DNA of 64,000 nucleotides, from assembly GCF_016907015.1 (NCBI RefSeq), contig NZ_JAFBBE010000006.1, positions 109,842 to 173,841 on the forward strand. Reading direction: 5' to 3'. This stretch comes from Oceanisphaera litoralis (GTDB lineage: Bacteria > Pseudomonadota > Gammaproteobacteria > Enterobacterales > Aeromonadaceae). Each line of letters starts with the position of its first letter. Position 1 is the first letter of the stretch. This document shows positions 18,172-30,721 of this stretch, in pieces. The notes beneath the pieces were generated by a model that saw only the letters and a list, made by a program, of their open reading frames with translations, was not told where the DNA came from and did no database searches. The translations under genes and the position numbers were made by a program.

Positions 18172-18197
18172 AAAAACGGGGTCCGCAGACCCCGTTT
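18172..18197 (-). terminator. Rho-independent terminator of glyA
   Basis: On the minus strand the stem AAACGGGGTC/GACCCCGTTT with a 4-base loop is followed by TTTTT. It begins about 40 bases after the glyA stop. Confidence 0.9.
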
Positions 18198-18234
18198 CTT
18201 ATTCAGCCGTTTTCATACGGTCATCGGTATACGA

Positions 18235-19488
<1,254 letters not shown>

Positions 19489-19758
19489 CCGTCTCTCCTG
19501 ACTCACATGGGGTGTTACTGAAGTCCCGAGTTTACCCTTAAGACCGGGTCGGGCCTAGCCCCGGAACACCAGTTAACAACATTTATTTATCTTTGTGTTG
19601 AAAATTTTACAAAAAGTTGAGTAATAAGCAACACCTTAATACCCGTCGATTCACCGGCAACCAGGGTAGATCTGGCTGTTAAACCCGATAGAATAGGGGT
19701 TTTTAGCCGGAAGCCAGCCCAAAGGCTGACCGGTGCCCAACCCGCCTTTGAGGATAAT

Positions 19759-20379
19759 ATGCAAGATTTCATGGTGACCTCGCACCGCCGAGCCGAGCTG
19801 TATCACTGGTTTACCGCCCTCCTTGCCGCCCCGCTGACCGAAGACGACCTCCGCGAGTTCGACAGCTACGACATGCATGCCTTCCTCGATAGTCTGGCGA
19901 CCCTGGATCCGCTGCAGGACGCAGCCGAAGCCTTTCGCCGGCAGGCCGGCCGGGTGCTGGAGCTGGATAAGCCCTTGGCCGAATTGAGTGAACATTATCA
20001 AAGACTGTTTGGCACGGCCTCGCTGCTCGATACCGCCTCCCTGGCTCAGCCGGAAGACGAGGCGATGATACTGATGAGTACGCTGTTGCATCAGCACGGA
20101 ACCCGACTGAACGACGACGATCCGCTCAATGCCTGCAACCAGCTGGAGATGATGGCCACCCTCGCCCTGGCCGGTGCCGCCGCCGACAACGAGACCGATC
20201 GCCTCGCCCTGCTGGACAAGCAACGGGAGCTGGCCAATCAGCTGCTGATAGACTGGCTGCCACCCTTCGCGAGTGCCTGCAGGCATAAAGACCCGCTCGG
20301 CTTCTATGCCGCCGCCGCCGGCCTGCTGCTTGCCATGTTCAGCATGGATATTCATTATCTCAATAATGTGGCGCAATGA
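19759..20379 (+). CDS. TorD/DmsD-family cytoplasmic chaperone
   Basis: All-helical protein of 206 residues of the type that guards Tat signal peptides and inserts molybdenum cofactor into oxidoreductases. The recognisable core is LSEHYQRLFG, the LAQPEDEAMILMSTLLHQ segment and DWLPPFASACRHKDPLGFYAAA, shortened here. GAGG lies 5 bases before the ATG at 19759. No oxidoreductase is encoded next to it, so the client is unknown. Its last codons are already part of a tandem repeat that runs into the next gene. Confidence 0.82.
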   Translation: MQDFMVTSHRRAELYHWFTALLAAPLTEDDLREFDSYDMHAFLDSLATLDPLQDAAEAFRRQAGRVLELDKPLAELSEHYQRLFGTASLLDTASLAQPEDEAMILMSTLLHQHGTRLNDDDPLNACNQLEMMATLALAGAAADNETDRLALLDKQRELANQLLIDWLPPFASACRHKDPLGFYAAAAGLLLAMFSMDIHYLNNVAQ

Positions 20380-20447
20380 ATGGTGGCGCAATAATGGTGG
20401 CGCATAAATGTGGCGTAATAAATGTGGCGCAATAATGGTGGCGCATA
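20365..20447. repeat. 13-14-bp tandem array joining two genes
   Basis: Six units of the form AATGGTGGCGCAAT (13 or 14 bp, slightly degenerate) run from inside the last codons of the TorD-like gene to the base before the ATG of the DUF2956 gene. Each unit contains an ATG, and together the units make up the whole intergenic space. Confidence 0.88.
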
Positions 20448-20798
20448 ATGGCTTATAACAAGCACCGGAAAACCGCCCCCTCGCCCGAGACCCGGGAAGA
20501 GGCCGACCGCATCGCCAGGGCAACCCAGCGGCCGGGGCAGACCAAGGAGCAGACCCGGCTGATCAGCCAGGGCATCCAGAAAGGCATAGAAGAATACAAG
20601 AAGCAGCACAAGGCCCGCGCTCGCGCCGCCGACAAGGCCAAAAAACAGCAGCTTCGCCAGCAGCAGCCCGATGACGGGGGCCAGAACGACGAGCAGGACG
20701 CGCTCCCGGAGCCAACCCGAGCCTGGCTTCCCTGGTTGCTGCTGGCCCTGAGCTGGACCGGCTTTGCACTTTACTGGTGGTGGCAACAGCCGGGTTGA
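20448..20798 (+). CDS. DUF2956 family protein
   Basis: Small basic protein of 116 residues. The core PSPETREEADRIARATQRPG followed by QTKEQTRLISQGIQKGIEEY and a lysine-rich helix is characteristic of DUF2956. One hydrophobic helix rich in Trp and Leu near residues 92-112 would anchor it in the inner membrane with the charged part in the cytoplasm. Function unknown. No clear ribosome site is visible because the upstream region is the tandem array. Confidence 0.85.
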   Translation: MAYNKHRKTAPSPETREEADRIARATQRPGQTKEQTRLISQGIQKGIEEYKKQHKARARAADKAKKQQLRQQQPDDGGQNDEQDALPEPTRAWLPWLLLALSWTGFALYWWWQQPG

Positions 20799-20831
20799 TG
20801 AAAGCAGCCGCTCAACCGACAGGAGCAACCA

Positions 20832-21800
20832 ATGGCATACCGCTTACCCGAACTTAGACACTCGGCCTCCGGTCAGGAACGACGTCTCGGCGTGGAGCTG
20901 GAACTCAACGGCCTGCCCCTGCCCCGGCTGGCCGAGCTGGTGGCCGAACAACTGAATGGCCGGTTACGCCAAAGGTCCGAATACGAAATTGAAATCGACA
21001 CCCCGCTCGGTACCTTCCGGGCCGAGCTGGACTTCGATTACCTCAAGCGGCTGGCTCGGGTTCAGCTCCGGCAGCCGCCGGGCGAGCTGGAGCAGGCCGC
21101 CACCGAGCTGCTGGGCACCCTGGCCTTTCAACTGGTGCCGCTGGAGCTGGTCAGCCCACCGCTGCCGCTCTCTCGGCTCGACCAGCTGGACGCCCTGTTT
21201 GAACGGCTGCGTGCCAGTGGTGCCAAAGGCACCCGTCACGCCCTGCATTATGCCTTTGGCCTGCACCTGAATCCGGAGCTGCCGGGCACCGACAACCTCA
21301 CCCTGCTGCGCTATTTCAAGGCCTACCTGTGTCTGCATGACTGGCTGGAGCAGCACGAAGACATAGTCGCGGCCCGCAAGCTGTCGCCCTATATCCGTAG
21401 CTTTGCCAAAGACTACAGTCGCAAGGTGATCGATCTAAACTACTGGCCCGACTTGCCACAATTCAGCGACGATTATCTGGTCGCCAACCCCAGCCGCAAC
21501 CGCGCCCTGGATCTGCTGCCCCTGCTGGCCTGGCACGACGAGGCCCGGGTGCAACAGCGGGTGCAGGACGACAAGGTCAACAAAAGGCCCACGCTGCACT
21601 ACCGGCTGCCCAACTCCGATATAGACAATCCGCGCTGGTCGTTGCAGCACGCCTGGACCGGCTGGCTGCAGGTGGAAATGCTGGCCAACGATGAACGCCG
21701 GCTGGATCAGCTGTGTCGGCACTATGCCGTCCATCTGGACAGCCTGACACCCGATTTTCTCGATCCCTGGATGAGCAAGGTCAAACCATGGCTCCGCTGA
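20832..21800 (+). CDS. Putative amidoligase, COOH-NH2 ligase family
   Basis: Protein of 322 residues of the glutamine-synthetase-like amidoligase family (Amidoligase_2). The N-terminal part RRLGVELELNGLPL is the acidic metal/ATP-binding strand, followed by FRAELDFDYLKR; the central LHYAFGLHLNPELP matches the family HxHxN-type motif. The expected reaction is ATP-dependent amide bond formation, as shown for glutamine synthetase and glutamate-cysteine ligase relatives; the substrates are unknown. Its 3' end overlaps the next gene, a class I GATase-like hydrolase, by 13 bases. Such pairs were predicted to make or edit unusual peptides or peptide-like modifications. Confidence 0.85.
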   Translation: MAYRLPELRHSASGQERRLGVELELNGLPLPRLAELVAEQLNGRLRQRSEYEIEIDTPLGTFRAELDFDYLKRLARVQLRQPPGELEQAATELLGTLAFQLVPLELVSPPLPLSRLDQLDALFERLRASGAKGTRHALHYAFGLHLNPELPGTDNLTLLRYFKAYLCLHDWLEQHEDIVAARKLSPYIRSFAKDYSRKVIDLNYWPDLPQFSDDYLVANPSRNRALDLLPLLAWHDEARVQQRVQDDKVNKRPTLHYRLPNSDIDNPRWSLQHAWTGWLQVEMLANDERRLDQLCRHYAVHLDSLTPDFLDPWMSKVKPWLR

Positions 21801-22477
21801 TTGGCGTGACCGGGCCCGACAGCCGGCTGCCCTGCGCCTGGTGGGCCACCCGACTGGCCATTTTTCTGGCCGGTGGCCGGGCGCTGCGGCTCACGCCGTC
21901 CACCTTTCAGCCTCACAAACGGGACAAGCTGCAGGGGCTGATTATCGGCGGCGGCGACGATATCGATGCCACCCTCTATGGCGAAGACACGGGCCGGGCC
22001 CCCGCCGATCCCGAGCGGGACGCCTTCGAAATAGAACTGATCGAGCATGCGCTCGACACTCAACTGCCGCTGCTCGGCATCTGCCGCGGCGCCCAGCTGA
22101 TCAACGTGGTGCTGGGTGGCTCCCTGCATTCGGATATCCGGCCGCTGCGCTGCCACACCTCCAACCGCCGCACCCTGTTGCCACGCAAAACCGCCATCGG
22201 CTGCGGCCAGGGCCGGCTGCATGACATCATGTGCCGGCCACGCTGGCGCATCAACAGCCTGCACCATCAGGCGGTGAACCGGCTGGGTAACGGCCTGGCG
22301 GTGGCGGCCCGGGATCTGGACGACCTGGTGCAGGCCATCGAGAACCGAGGGGAACACTATATGCTGGGAGTGCAGTGGCACCCGGAATACCTGCCCTATC
22401 TCGGCCATCAACGCGCCATTTTCCGCACCCTGGTCCGGCTGGCCCGCGCCGCCCGCCCCGAACGACTCTACAGTTGA
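21788..22477 (+). CDS. Gamma-glutamyl-GABA hydrolase-like class I amidotransferase (peptidase C26)
   Basis: Protein of 229 residues. It has the GATase fold motifs LQGLIIGGGDDIDATLY, the nucleophile elbow PLLGICRGAQLINV with catalytic cysteine, INSLHHQAVNRLG, and the catalytic HxE in GVQWHPEYLP. This is the PuuD/C26 branch that hydrolyses gamma-glutamyl amides. The ATG at 21788, inside the amidoligase end, gives the family N-terminus MAPLIGVTGPD; a longer frame is rejected. It is probably the hydrolytic partner of the amidoligase, either releasing ammonia or an amine or trimming the product. Confidence 0.88.
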   Translation: MAPLIGVTGPDSRLPCAWWATRLAIFLAGGRALRLTPSTFQPHKRDKLQGLIIGGGDDIDATLYGEDTGRAPADPERDAFEIELIEHALDTQLPLLGICRGAQLINVVLGGSLHSDIRPLRCHTSNRRTLLPRKTAIGCGQGRLHDIMCRPRWRINSLHHQAVNRLGNGLAVAARDLDDLVQAIENRGEHYMLGVQWHPEYLPYLGHQRAIFRTLVRLARAARPERLYS

Positions 22478-22484
22478 TGACCTT

Positions 22485-22916
22485 ATGCTTGATTATCTGA
22501 TTGTCTTTGCCAGCAGCCTGCTCGCCGCCACCATAGCGCCCTTTTATTCCGAGGTGGTGCTGGCGGCGGTGCTGACCCGCCAGCCCGATGCGGTGCTGCT
22601 GCTGTGGGCCCTGGCCAGCGTCGGCAACACCCTGGGATCCGTGGTCAACTGGTGGCTGGGCAAGTACCTGCTGCATTACAAACACAAACGCTGGTTTCCC
22701 ATCAATGACAAGCAACTGGACCGCGCCCAGTGCTGGTTTCAGCGCTTCGGCGTCTGGTCGCTGCTGCTGGCCTGGGCGCCGGTGGGCGGCGATGCGCTGA
22801 CCTTTATTGCCGGCATCATGAAGGTTCGTCTGCTGCCTTTCGTCCTGCTGGTCTTTATCGGCAAGTCGGTGCGCTACCTCATTGTCATCTATTTCGCCGA
22901 ACGGTTTTTGTTTTGA
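22485..22916 (+). CDS. yqaA: YqaA-family DedA-like inner-membrane protein
   Basis: Membrane protein of 143 residues related to the SNARE-associated/DedA group. The N-terminal re-entrant motif FYSEVVLAAVL, the GNTLGSVVNWWLGKY segment and FGVWSLLLAWAPVGGDALTF, shortened here, are characteristic of YqaA. DedA proteins act in membrane lipid or proton homeostasis; YqaA itself has no firm role. It starts 7 bases after the hydrolase stop and is likely co-transcribed with the amidoligase pair. Confidence 0.9.
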   Translation: MLDYLIVFASSLLAATIAPFYSEVVLAAVLTRQPDAVLLLWALASVGNTLGSVVNWWLGKYLLHYKHKRWFPINDKQLDRAQCWFQRFGVWSLLLAWAPVGGDALTFIAGIMKVRLLPFVLLVFIGKSVRYLIVIYFAERFLF

Positions 22917-23101
22917 GCTGCCAGCGCCGAAGGTCAATATTTTCATCAATGTGAACCATATTGAGACACAAGCCGATAACATGCCCACCCGAATTGTGCT
23001 AGAAATGTGACCTGGCTAGCCAAAAGTCTAATTGAGCAGGGCGACCATCTGCGTCACCTTGTTACACAATGGTTATTGGATACACCCCAAGGAGCGGAAT
23101 A

Positions 23102-25051
<1,950 letters not shown>

Positions 25052-25073
25052 TCGGAACCGCCTCGACAGAGAA

Positions 25074-25099
25074 AACGCCGCCTTCGGGCGGTGTTTTTG
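25074..25099 (+). terminator. Rho-independent terminator of acs
   Basis: The stem CGCCGCC/GGGCGGTG with a TTC loop, extended by AAA/TTT, is followed by TTTTT, about 25 bases past the acs stop. Confidence 0.88.
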
Positions 25100-25153
25100 T
25101 TTCCGCCGCCCGCTACCCGGCGTTAACCTGCAATCAGTGATTAGACCAGTAAA

Positions 25154-25184
25154 TTGCTGCCAATTTTCACGAAATCACTATAAT
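25154..25184 (+). promoter_or_regulatory. Possible promoter of aroQ-accB-accC
   Basis: A perfect TATAAT (25179-25184) lies in an AT-rich stretch about 110 bases before aroQ. The best -35 is TTGCTG at 25154-25159, with a long 19-base spacer, so the -35 assignment is weak. Confidence 0.45.
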
Positions 25185-25295
25185 TGACCAGTCTGAGTCG
25201 AGCCGTACGATTTTATTTGCCAGAAATGGGTAAAAACGGCTAGTCTCCCTGTTGCTAGATGTGAACACCGCAAGATTGCCGAGGATTGCTGCACA

Positions 25296-25745
25296 ATGAC
25301 CGATAAATTCCGAATTCTGTTGCTGAACGGGCCCAACCTGAATCTGTTGGGTCAGCGCGAACCCGGCATCTATGGCCAGAACAGCCTGAACGACATCGTT
25401 ACCCGTCTGACCGAGCAGGCAGCCGAACGTAATATCGAGCTCAGTCACCTGCAATCCAATGCGGAACATCAACTGATCGACGCCATCCACCGGGCCTATG
25501 GCAAGCAGGATTTCATTATCATCAATCCCGCCGCCTTCACGCACACCAGCGTCGCCATTCGCGATGCCCTGCTGGGGGTGAATATCCCCTTTATCGAGGT
25601 GCATCTGTCGAATGTGCATGCCCGTGAACCTTTTCGCCATCATTCCTATCTGGCCGACAAGGCGACGGGTGTGATCTGTGGCTTTGGCGCCGACGGTTAC
25701 GAATTTGCCCTGGAAGCGGCGGCACGTCATCTGAGCCGCCGTTAA
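25296..25745 (+). CDS. aroQ: 3-dehydroquinate dehydratase, type II
   Basis: Shikimate-pathway enzyme of 149 residues, dodecameric type. The N-terminal [19 protein letters not shown] carries the catalytic tyrosine, [18 protein letters not shown] the substrate-binding residues and [17 protein letters not shown] the catalytic histidine. It lies 36 bp before accB, an arrangement common in gammaproteobacteria and probably one transcript. Confidence 0.98.
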   Translation: MTDKFRILLLNGPNLNLLGQREPGIYGQNSLNDIVTRLTEQAAERNIELSHLQSNAEHQLIDAIHRAYGKQDFIIINPAAFTHTSVAIRDALLGVNIPFIEVHLSNVHAREPFRHHSYLADKATGVICGFGADGYEFALEAAARHLSRR

Positions 25746-25781
25746 CCCTCAGCACAGTACTAACATAACAAGAGAACGCTC

Positions 25782-26246
25782 ATGGATATTCGTAAAATCA
25801 AGAAACTGATCGAACTGGTAGAAGAGTCCGGCATCGCCGAGCTGGAAATTTCCGAAGGTGAAGAATCCGTTCGCATCAGTCGTTACGGTAACCCCGGCCA
25901 GGTCATGCAGCCCCAGTATCAGCAGATACAAGCCGCCCCGGCCCCGGCGGCCCCCATGGCTGCCGCACTGGCACCCGCGGCGGCTGCAGAAGCCGCCGAA
26001 CCGGCCGTTAGCGGCCATGTGATGCGTTCCCCCATGGTCGGTACCTTCTACCGTGCCTCCAGCCCCGGCGCCAAGAACTTTGCCGAAGTGGGCCAGACCG
26101 TCAAGGTAGGCGACACCCTGTGTATCGTTGAAGCCATGAAGATGATGAACCAGATCGAAGCCGACAAATCCGGCGTGATCAAGGCCATTCTGATCGACAA
26201 CGGCCAGCCGGTCGAGTTCGACGAGCCGCTGTTCATCATCGAATAA
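25782..26246 (+). CDS. accB: Biotin carboxyl carrier protein of acetyl-CoA carboxylase
   Basis: Carrier protein of 154 residues. The N-terminal [20 protein letters not shown] is typical, a Pro/Ala-rich linker covers about residues 45-75, and the biotinyl domain has the biotinylated lysine in [11 protein letters not shown]. Length equals that of E. coli AccB. It precedes accC by 9 bases, so both should be made at a fixed ratio. Confidence 0.98.
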   Translation: MDIRKIKKLIELVEESGIAELEISEGEESVRISRYGNPGQVMQPQYQQIQAAPAPAAPMAAALAPAAAAEAAEPAVSGHVMRSPMVGTFYRASSPGAKNFAEVGQTVKVGDTLCIVEAMKMMNQIEADKSGVIKAILIDNGQPVEFDEPLFIIE

Positions 26247-26255
26247 GGAATTCTC

Positions 26256-27596
26256 ATGCTGGATAAAGTAGTCATCGCCAACCGCGGTGAAATTGCCCTG
26301 CGGATCCTGCGCGCCTGCAAAGAGCTCGGGATCAAAACGGTGGCGGTGCACTCCACCGCCGACCGTGAGCTCAAGCATGTACTGCTGGCAGACGAGTCCA
26401 TCTGTATTGGTGGCAATCAGTCCCATCAGTCATATCTGAACATTCCCTCCATCATCGCCGCTGCCGAAGTGACCGATGCGGTGGCAATTCACCCGGGTTA
26501 CGGCTTTCTGGCAGAAAATGCCGACTTTGCCGACCAGGTTGAAAAGTCGGGCTTCGTCTTTATTGGCCCCACCGGTGACACCATTCGCCTGATGGGCGAT
26601 AAAGTGTCGGCCATTGCCGCCATGAAGAAGGCCGGCGTACCTTGCGTACCGGGTTCCGACGGCCCCATCGGCGACGACGCCAAGAAAAACGCCACCATTG
26701 CCAAGCGCATCGGTTACCCGGTGATCATCAAGGCTGCCGGCGGCGGCGGCGGTCGCGGCATGCGCGTGGTGCGCAACGAAAGCGAGCTGGAACACTCCAT
26801 CGCCATGACCAAGGCCGAGGCCGGTGCCGCCTTCAACAACGACATGGTTTACATGGAGAAATTCCTGGAAAACCCGCGTCATGTCGAAGTGCAGATCCTG
26901 GCCGATGGCCAGGGCAAGGCCATTCACCTGGCCGAGCGGGACTGTTCCATGCAGCGCCGCCACCAGAAGGTAGTGGAAGAAGCGCCGGCACCGGGCATTA
27001 CCGCCGAAATGCGCAAGTTTATCGGTGAACGCTGCTGCCGCGCCTGTATCGATATCGGTTATCGCGGTGCCGGCACCTTCGAATTTCTCTACGAAAACGG
27101 CGAGTTCTATTTCATCGAAATGAACACCCGTATTCAGGTGGAACATACGATCACCGAAATGATCACCGGCGTGGATCTGATCAAGGAACAGCTGCGCATC
27201 GCCGCCGGCCAGCCGCTGTCCATCACCCAGGAGCAGGTGACGGTGCATGGCCATGCCATCGAATGCCGGATCAACGCCGAAGATCCCCAGTCCTTCGTGC
27301 CGAGCCCGGGCAAGATCACCCTGTTCCATTCTCCGGGTGGTCTGGGCGTGCGCTGGGATTCGCATATTTATGCCGGCTACAAGGTTCCGCCCTACTACGA
27401 CTCCATGATCGGCAAGCTGATCTGCTACGGCGAAAATCGCGACATCGCGATCGCCCGCATGACGCATGCCCTGAACGAGCTGGTCATCGAAGGCATCAAG
27501 ACCAATGTACCGCTGCATAAAGAAATCATGAGTGATGAAAATTTCCGCAATGGCGGCACCAATATTCATTATCTCGAGAAGAAGCTGGGTCTGTAA
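26256..27596 (+). CDS. accC: Biotin carboxylase of acetyl-CoA carboxylase
   Basis: ATP-grasp enzyme of 446 residues that carboxylates the biotin on AccB in the first step of fatty acid synthesis. Clear motifs are [20 protein letters not shown], the glycine-rich [14 protein letters not shown], and [20 protein letters not shown], shortened here. Length is within the family range. It ends the aroQ-accB-accC run with a strong terminator. Confidence 0.98.
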   Translation: MLDKVVIANRGEIALRILRACKELGIKTVAVHSTADRELKHVLLADESICIGGNQSHQSYLNIPSIIAAAEVTDAVAIHPGYGFLAENADFADQVEKSGFVFIGPTGDTIRLMGDKVSAIAAMKKAGVPCVPGSDGPIGDDAKKNATIAKRIGYPVIIKAAGGGGGRGMRVVRNESELEHSIAMTKAEAGAAFNNDMVYMEKFLENPRHVEVQILADGQGKAIHLAERDCSMQRRHQKVVEEAPAPGITAEMRKFIGERCCRACIDIGYRGAGTFEFLYENGEFYFIEMNTRIQVEHTITEMITGVDLIKEQLRIAAGQPLSITQEQVTVHGHAIECRINAEDPQSFVPSPGKITLFHSPGGLGVRWDSHIYAGYKVPPYYDSMIGKLICYGENRDIAIARMTHALNELVIEGIKTNVPLHKEIMSDENFRNGGTNIHYLEKKLGL

Positions 27597-27617
27597 GACA
27601 CCGCGACGGCTGATTGC

Positions 27618-27644
27618 AAACGGCGCCTTCGGGCGCCGTTTTTG
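27618..27644 (+). terminator. Rho-independent terminator of accC
   Basis: Perfect stem AAACGGCGCC/GGCGCCGTTT with TTCG loop and T run, about 22 bases after the accC stop. Confidence 0.92.
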
Positions 27645-27759
27645 TTGGTGGTGGCAAGAGTCGGGTATCCGCTCCCGGACGCCACCGAAGGGGCATTGCG
27701 CATTGATTCCGGTCCGCTCCCGCTGTTATCCTCCGGCCCCTTTTTCCGGAAAATCAAAG

Positions 27760-28053
27760 ATGACCAATATCGTATCCATCGCCCGCCGGGAAGCCACCTT
27801 GAGCGTGGCGCTGGCGGTGCTGTATCTGGGGGGCTGGTGGCTGAGCGCCTACACGGTGCCGCCCACGCTGATGCTGGCCGGCTGGCCGCTGTGGTTTGTG
27901 CTGAGTTGCCTGTTCAACCCCTTGCTGTTTGTCATGCTCTGCGTACTGATGGTGCGCTACTGCTTCAAAACCGTTGCGTTGGACGGCCCCGAGCCGGATA
28001 AACAGCCCCGCCCTGAACCGGGCCGGGAGAGCCGCCGTGGAGAGCCGTCATGA
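27760..28053 (+). CDS. yhdT: YhdT/DUF997 small membrane protein
   Basis: Protein of 97 residues with two hydrophobic helices (about 14-36 and 45-68) and a charged proline-rich tail. It starts MTNIVSIARREATLSVALAV, and the FNPLLF segment is characteristic of DUF997/YhdT. A small protein of this type precedes the cation symporter PanF in E. coli and many relatives and is thought to assist it. Its stop overlaps the panF start by 4 bases, so the two are translationally coupled. Confidence 0.9.
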   Translation: MTNIVSIARREATLSVALAVLYLGGWWLSAYTVPPTLMLAGWPLWFVLSCLFNPLLFVMLCVLMVRYCFKTVALDGPEPDKQPRPEPGRESRRGEPS

Positions 28054-29516
28054 ATATTGAGTTGATGATACCGCTGGTGTGCTACCTGGCCGTCATGATC
28101 GGGCTCGGCTTCTGGCTGAGCCGCCGCCCGCAGCAAGGCAGCTTCGTGCAGGACTATTTTCTCGGCAACCGCTCCATGGGCGGCTTTGTGCTGGCCATGA
28201 CCATGGTGGCCACCTATGCCTCCGCCTCTTCCTTCATCGGCGGGCCCGGTGCCGCCTACCGCATGGGGCTGGGCTGGGTGCTGCTGGCCATGATACAGGT
28301 GCCGACCGTCTGGCTGACTCTGGGGGTGCTGGGCAAACAGTTCGCCCATATCGCCCGCCGGATCAATGCGCTAACCATCAACGACATGCTCTATGCCCGC
28401 TATCGCAGTCCGCTGGTGGTGATACTGGCCGCTTTGGGCCTGCTCGCCGCCTTTGTCGCCACCATGGTGGTACAGTTTATCGGCGGCGCCCGCCTGCTGG
28501 AAACCGTGACCGGCCTGCCCTATCAGGGCGGCCTCATCATCTTTGCCACTACCGTGCTGCTCTATACCCTGATTGGCGGCTTCAGGGCCGTGGTGGTTAC
28601 CGATGCGGTGCAGGGGGTGCTGATGTTGCTGGGCACCGTAGTACTGCTGGCCGGTGTATTGCATGCAGGCGGCGGCGCCGGCGCCATGTTCACCGCCCTG
28701 GCCGAGATCGATCCGGGCCTGGTCGAGCCCCGCGGACCGGACGGCTTCCTGAGCACCAGCTTCATGCTGTCGTTCTGGGTACTGGTGTGCTTTGGCGTCA
28801 TCGGCCTGCCCCATTCGGCGGTGCGCTGCCTCGCCTATAAAGACAGCCGCGCCATGCACAAGGGCATTATCATCGGCACCCTGGTGGGTGCCCTGCTGAT
28901 GTTCGGTATGCACTTCGCCGGGGCGCTCGGCCGGGTGCTGCTGCCCGATCTGGTGGTGCCCGACAAGGTGATGCCGGCCCTGATGCTGACCGTGCTGCCG
29001 CCCATCGTAGCCGGGCTGTTTCTGGCGGGGCCCATGGCCGCCATCATGTCGACCATCGACTCCCAGTTGATCCAGGCGTCCGCCACCCTGGTGAAAGACC
29101 TGTACCTCAACTATCTGAGCCGCACCCCGCCCTCGCCTACCGCCATCAAGCGCGCCAGCCGACTGGTGACCCTGGCGCTGGGGCTGGTCGTGCTGTGGGC
29201 GGCCCTGAGCCCGCCGGACATGATTATCTGGCTCAACCTGCTGGCCTTCGGCGCCCTGCAGGCCATCTTCTTCTGGCCGCTGGTGCTGGGCCTGTACTGG
29301 TGGCGCGGCAACGCCGCCGGTGCCCTGGCCTCCATGGTCACCGGCGCCCTCTGCTACGGCCTGCTGGCCAGCTTCGGCATCAAGCCGCTGGGGCTGCACG
29401 CCATAGTGCCCAGCCTGACCCTGTCGGGCCTGGCCTATGTGCTGGGCTCGCTGTTGACCGCGCCGCCCACCGCCGAGGTACGAGCCTTGTTTGGAAAGAG
29501 CCCTTCGAGCCGCTAG
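28050..29516 (+). CDS. panF: Sodium/pantothenate symporter
   Basis: Sodium:solute symporter of 488 residues with about 13 helices; imports pantothenate for coenzyme A synthesis. SSS-family signatures include DYFLGNRSMGGFVLAMTMVA, shortened here, TLIGGFRAVVVTDAVQGVLM, and GPMAAIMSTIDSQLIQASAT. The small partner YhdT upstream supports the PanF assignment over proline or other SSS members. Several REP-like palindromes follow it. Confidence 0.93.
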   Translation: MNIELMIPLVCYLAVMIGLGFWLSRRPQQGSFVQDYFLGNRSMGGFVLAMTMVATYASASSFIGGPGAAYRMGLGWVLLAMIQVPTVWLTLGVLGKQFAHIARRINALTINDMLYARYRSPLVVILAALGLLAAFVATMVVQFIGGARLLETVTGLPYQGGLIIFATTVLLYTLIGGFRAVVVTDAVQGVLMLLGTVVLLAGVLHAGGGAGAMFTALAEIDPGLVEPRGPDGFLSTSFMLSFWVLVCFGVIGLPHSAVRCLAYKDSRAMHKGIIIGTLVGALLMFGMHFAGALGRVLLPDLVVPDKVMPALMLTVLPPIVAGLFLAGPMAAIMSTIDSQLIQASATLVKDLYLNYLSRTPPSPTAIKRASRLVTLALGLVVLWAALSPPDMIIWLNLLAFGALQAIFFWPLVLGLYWWRGNAAGALASMVTGALCYGLLASFGIKPLGLHAIVPSLTLSGLAYVLGSLLTAPPTAEVRALFGKSPSSR

Positions 29517-29548
29517 GTACATGAACAGCCAAGGCTGCATATGGCACG

Positions 29549-29781
29549 AATGTAGTCGCGGCTTCAGCCGCGAAAACCTGCAGAGCAGGTTCCGAGGCAC
29601 AAGCTCAATCCTGTGCGATGAATCGTGATGATAATGCGGTGATATAGGTAATACCGGAGTCGGGATGTGGCTCCGCCACATTGCAGGATGTTGCTACGCA
29701 ACATTGCGAAGCTGAAGCATCGCCTACAAGCAGTACCTACAAGCAGTGCCTACAGAAGGCGTGATTCTGTAGGCACTGCTT
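29549..29781. repeat. Cluster of REP-like palindromes between panF and prmA
   Basis: Several palindromes follow one another: TCGCGGCTTCAGCCGCGA (29556-29573), ACCTGCAGAGCAGGT (29576-29590), a GTGGCTCCGCCAC type near 29669, a TTGCTACGCAA type near 29690, and a perfect 17-bp inverted repeat (29741-29757 with 29765-29781, arms AAGCAGTGCCTACAGAA) around a 7-base loop. Part of the last arm is also repeated directly just upstream. No gene is seen in 29517-29845. Confidence 0.8.
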
Positions 29782-29845
29782 CTGCTGCTAAAACCGGCGG
29801 GTTTCATGCTAGAATCTTCCCTTTACCGTTTGATGAAGCCTCGCC

Positions 29846-30721
29846 ATGCCCTGGATACAAATTCGCATTAACGCCACCGAAAAAACCGCCGACAAGGTCA
29901 GCAACATGCTGCTGGGCCGCGGTGCGCTGTCGGTGACCTATATGGACGCCGAAGACAAGCCGGTATTCGAACCCCTGCCCGGCGAAACCCTGCTGTGGGA
30001 CGACACCGTGGTAGTCGGCCTCTTTGATGCCGAAACCGATCCGGCGCCGATCCTCGAGTTCCTGAAAAAATTCTACCGCAAGGATCTGGTCTACAAGGTC
30101 GAACAGCTGGAAGACAAGGACTGGGTACGCGAATGGATGGACAGCTTCCACCCCATGCGCTTCGGCCGGCGGCTGTGGATCTGCCCCAGCTGGCGCGATG
30201 TGCCGGACCCCACCGCGGTCAACGTGATGCTGGATCCGGGTCTGGCCTTCGGCACCGGTACCCACCCCACCACGGCCCTGTGTCTGGAATGGCTCGACGG
30301 CCAGGATCTGACTGACAAGACGGTGATCGACTTCGGCTGCGGCTCCGGCATTCTGGCGCTGGCGGCGCTCAAGCTGGGCGCCAGAGAGGTGATCGGCATC
30401 GACATCGATCCCCAGGCGCTGCAGGCCAGCCGCGACAACGCCGAGCGCAACGGCGTGGCCGACCGGCTGAGCGTTTACCTGCCCCAGGATCAGCCCGAAG
30501 GTCTCAAGGCCGACATCGTGGTCGCCAACATCCTGGCCGGCCCGCTCAAGGAGCTGTCGCCGCTGATCAGCAGCCTGGTCAGGCCCGGCGGCAAGCTGGC
30601 ACTGTCCGGCATCCTGGAAAGCCAGGCCGACGGTTTGAACCAGGTGTACCAGCAGTGGTTCGACATGGACAGCCCCGAGCTGCGCGAAGACTGGGCCCGG
30701 CTTAGCGGTATCAAGCGATAA
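29846..30721 (+). CDS. prmA: Ribosomal protein L11 methyltransferase
   Basis: SAM-dependent methyltransferase of 291 residues that trimethylates L11. The N-terminal substrate-recognition domain starts [20 protein letters not shown]. The SAM fold has [19 protein letters not shown], the binding loop [20 protein letters not shown], shortened here, and the [13 protein letters not shown] motif. Length and order before dusB-fis match E. coli and Vibrio. Confidence 0.97.
   Translation: MPWIQIRINATEKTADKVSNMLLGRGALSVTYMDAEDKPVFEPLPGETLLWDDTVVVGLFDAETDPAPILEFLKKFYRKDLVYKVEQLEDKDWVREWMDSFHPMRFGRRLWICPSWRDVPDPTAVNVMLDPGLAFGTGTHPTTALCLEWLDGQDLTDKTVIDFGCGSGILALAALKLGAREVIGIDIDPQALQASRDNAERNGVADRLSVYLPQDQPEGLKADIVVANILAGPLKELSPLISSLVRPGGKLALSGILESQADGLNQVYQQWFDMDSPELREDWARLSGIKR

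Noticed and set aside
22917..23101. CRP site in the acs leader
   Set aside because: TGTGA-like words occur (near 22950 and 23006) but no full TGTGA-N6-TCACA match, so I do not list it.
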